DNA of 64,000 nt, taken from NCBI RefSeq assembly GCF_014023275.1, contig NZ_CP054698.1, positions 4,650,001 through 4,714,000 on the forward strand. Direction: 5' to 3'. Within the stretch, counting starts at the first letter, position 1, and each line of letters opens with the position of its first letter. A model generated the notes under the pieces. It saw only the letters and a list, made by a program, of their open reading frames with translations, was not told where the DNA came from and ran no database searches. The stretch is from Nostoc edaphicum CCNP1411 (GTDB lineage Bacteria > Cyanobacteriota > Cyanobacteriia > Cyanobacteriales > Nostocaceae). Of this stretch, positions 63,826-64,000 are shown one piece after another. Made by a program: the position numbers and the translations under genes.

Positions 63826-63915
63826 ATTGCGCTCAAGCTTTGTGTATTTTGTCAAGTCATACACTGCAAGTTTGGCAATTTAGGGAATATGTTGAATCAT
63901 TCGCTGGTGCGAATC

Positions 63916-64000
63916 TTAGGCATCTTGAGGGTTGAGACTCGCCATCTGCCAAGTGGTATAAGTACCAATGGGACTCCAGAGCAAATAAGGAACTAGTAAT
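63916..64000 (-). CDS. TspO-like paralogue, C-terminal end (partial)
   Basis: The last 27 residues (LLVPYLLWSPIGTYTTWQMA then SLNPQDA and TAA) match the C-terminus of the TspO-like protein at 63349. The gene continues beyond the window. It is a tandem duplicate, 90 bp upstream of its paralogue. Confidence 0.8.
   Translation of the reverse strand, partial: LLVPYLLWSPIGTYTTWQMASLNPQDA

Noticed and set aside
1..64000. tRNA, rRNA or replication origin
   Set aside because: I saw no CCA-ended cloverleaf, rRNA core sequence or DnaA-box cluster, though I could not run a search.

Overview
The window reads as chromosomal DNA of a filamentous, heterocyst-type cyanobacterium of the Nostoc/Anabaena kind. 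The evidence is dense HIP1 octamers (GCGATCGC), both carotenoid genes crtO and crtH, a Ser/Thr kinase fused to a GUN4 domain, an xisH-xisI pair, two PEP-CTERM proteins, a HetP-like protein, heptanucleotide short tandem repeats, and many small palindromic or MITE-like repeats typical of these genomes. No rRNA, tRNA or CRISPR array was seen. Species assignment is inference.

Layout. 1-5.7 kb: end of a TetR regulator, a P450 remnant, a DUF2993 protein, crtO, a TPR lipoprotein and an RmlD-like reductase. 6.3-15.9 kb: two PEP-CTERM proteins, a Tat-exported PhoD phosphatase, the glycine cleavage genes gcvT-gcvH-gcvP on the minus strand, and a secreted pentapeptide-repeat protein. 16-26 kb: an ABC-2 exporter pair, PrxQ peroxiredoxin, cobyric acid synthase, a ferredoxin, a TetR regulator, the kinase-GUN4 fusion and xisHI. 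26.5-30.1 kb: a solitary ParE/RelE-like toxin whose last codons come from a MITE, then a pair of M16 peptidase genes.

30.5-44.9 kb is the most distinctive region. It holds nine small double-glycine-leader peptide genes. Eight are tandem paralogues separated by hairpins whose pairing is kept while their sequence drifts. After them come an aminoglycoside-phosphotransferase-like gene and a HopA1-family gene, the enzyme pair that dehydrates Ser/Thr in class V lanthipeptides and thioamitides, and then a HetP-like gene. Facing them on the minus strand are a helix-turn-helix protein, a peptidase-containing ABC exporter with an N-terminal cyclic-nucleotide-binding domain (HetC-like architecture), a 21-bp heptad repeat, an HlyD adaptor and a PpiC-type isomerase. 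Together they look like a complete RiPP make-and-export locus. Seven of the eight tandem precursors lack cysteine, so ordinary lanthionine rings seem impossible for them.

44.9-48.5 kb is a repeat-rich, gene-poor stretch with a candidate small RNA and a decayed IS4-family element inserted inside a MITE. 48.6-57.2 kb: a Uma2-type protein, an alpha/beta hydrolase, small hypotheticals, YggT, upp, a second candidate small RNA with near-consensus promoter and terminator, crtH and a PLP decarboxylase carrying an in-frame repeat. 57.2-61.8 kb: a three-gene set (Trypco1-like protein, trypsin-nSTAND ATPase, membrane-anchored nSTAND ATPase) resembling a biological conflict system. 62.4-64 kb: a VanX-like dipeptidase and two tandem TspO-like genes, the second cut by the window edge.

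Repeats have shaped genes here. Heptamer or MITE sequence is read in frame inside gcvP, the peptidase-ABC exporter and the decarboxylase, and a MITE end supplies the stop codon of the toxin. One MITE family is defined by two complete copies with matching 17-bp ends and perfect 10-bp direct-repeat flanks.
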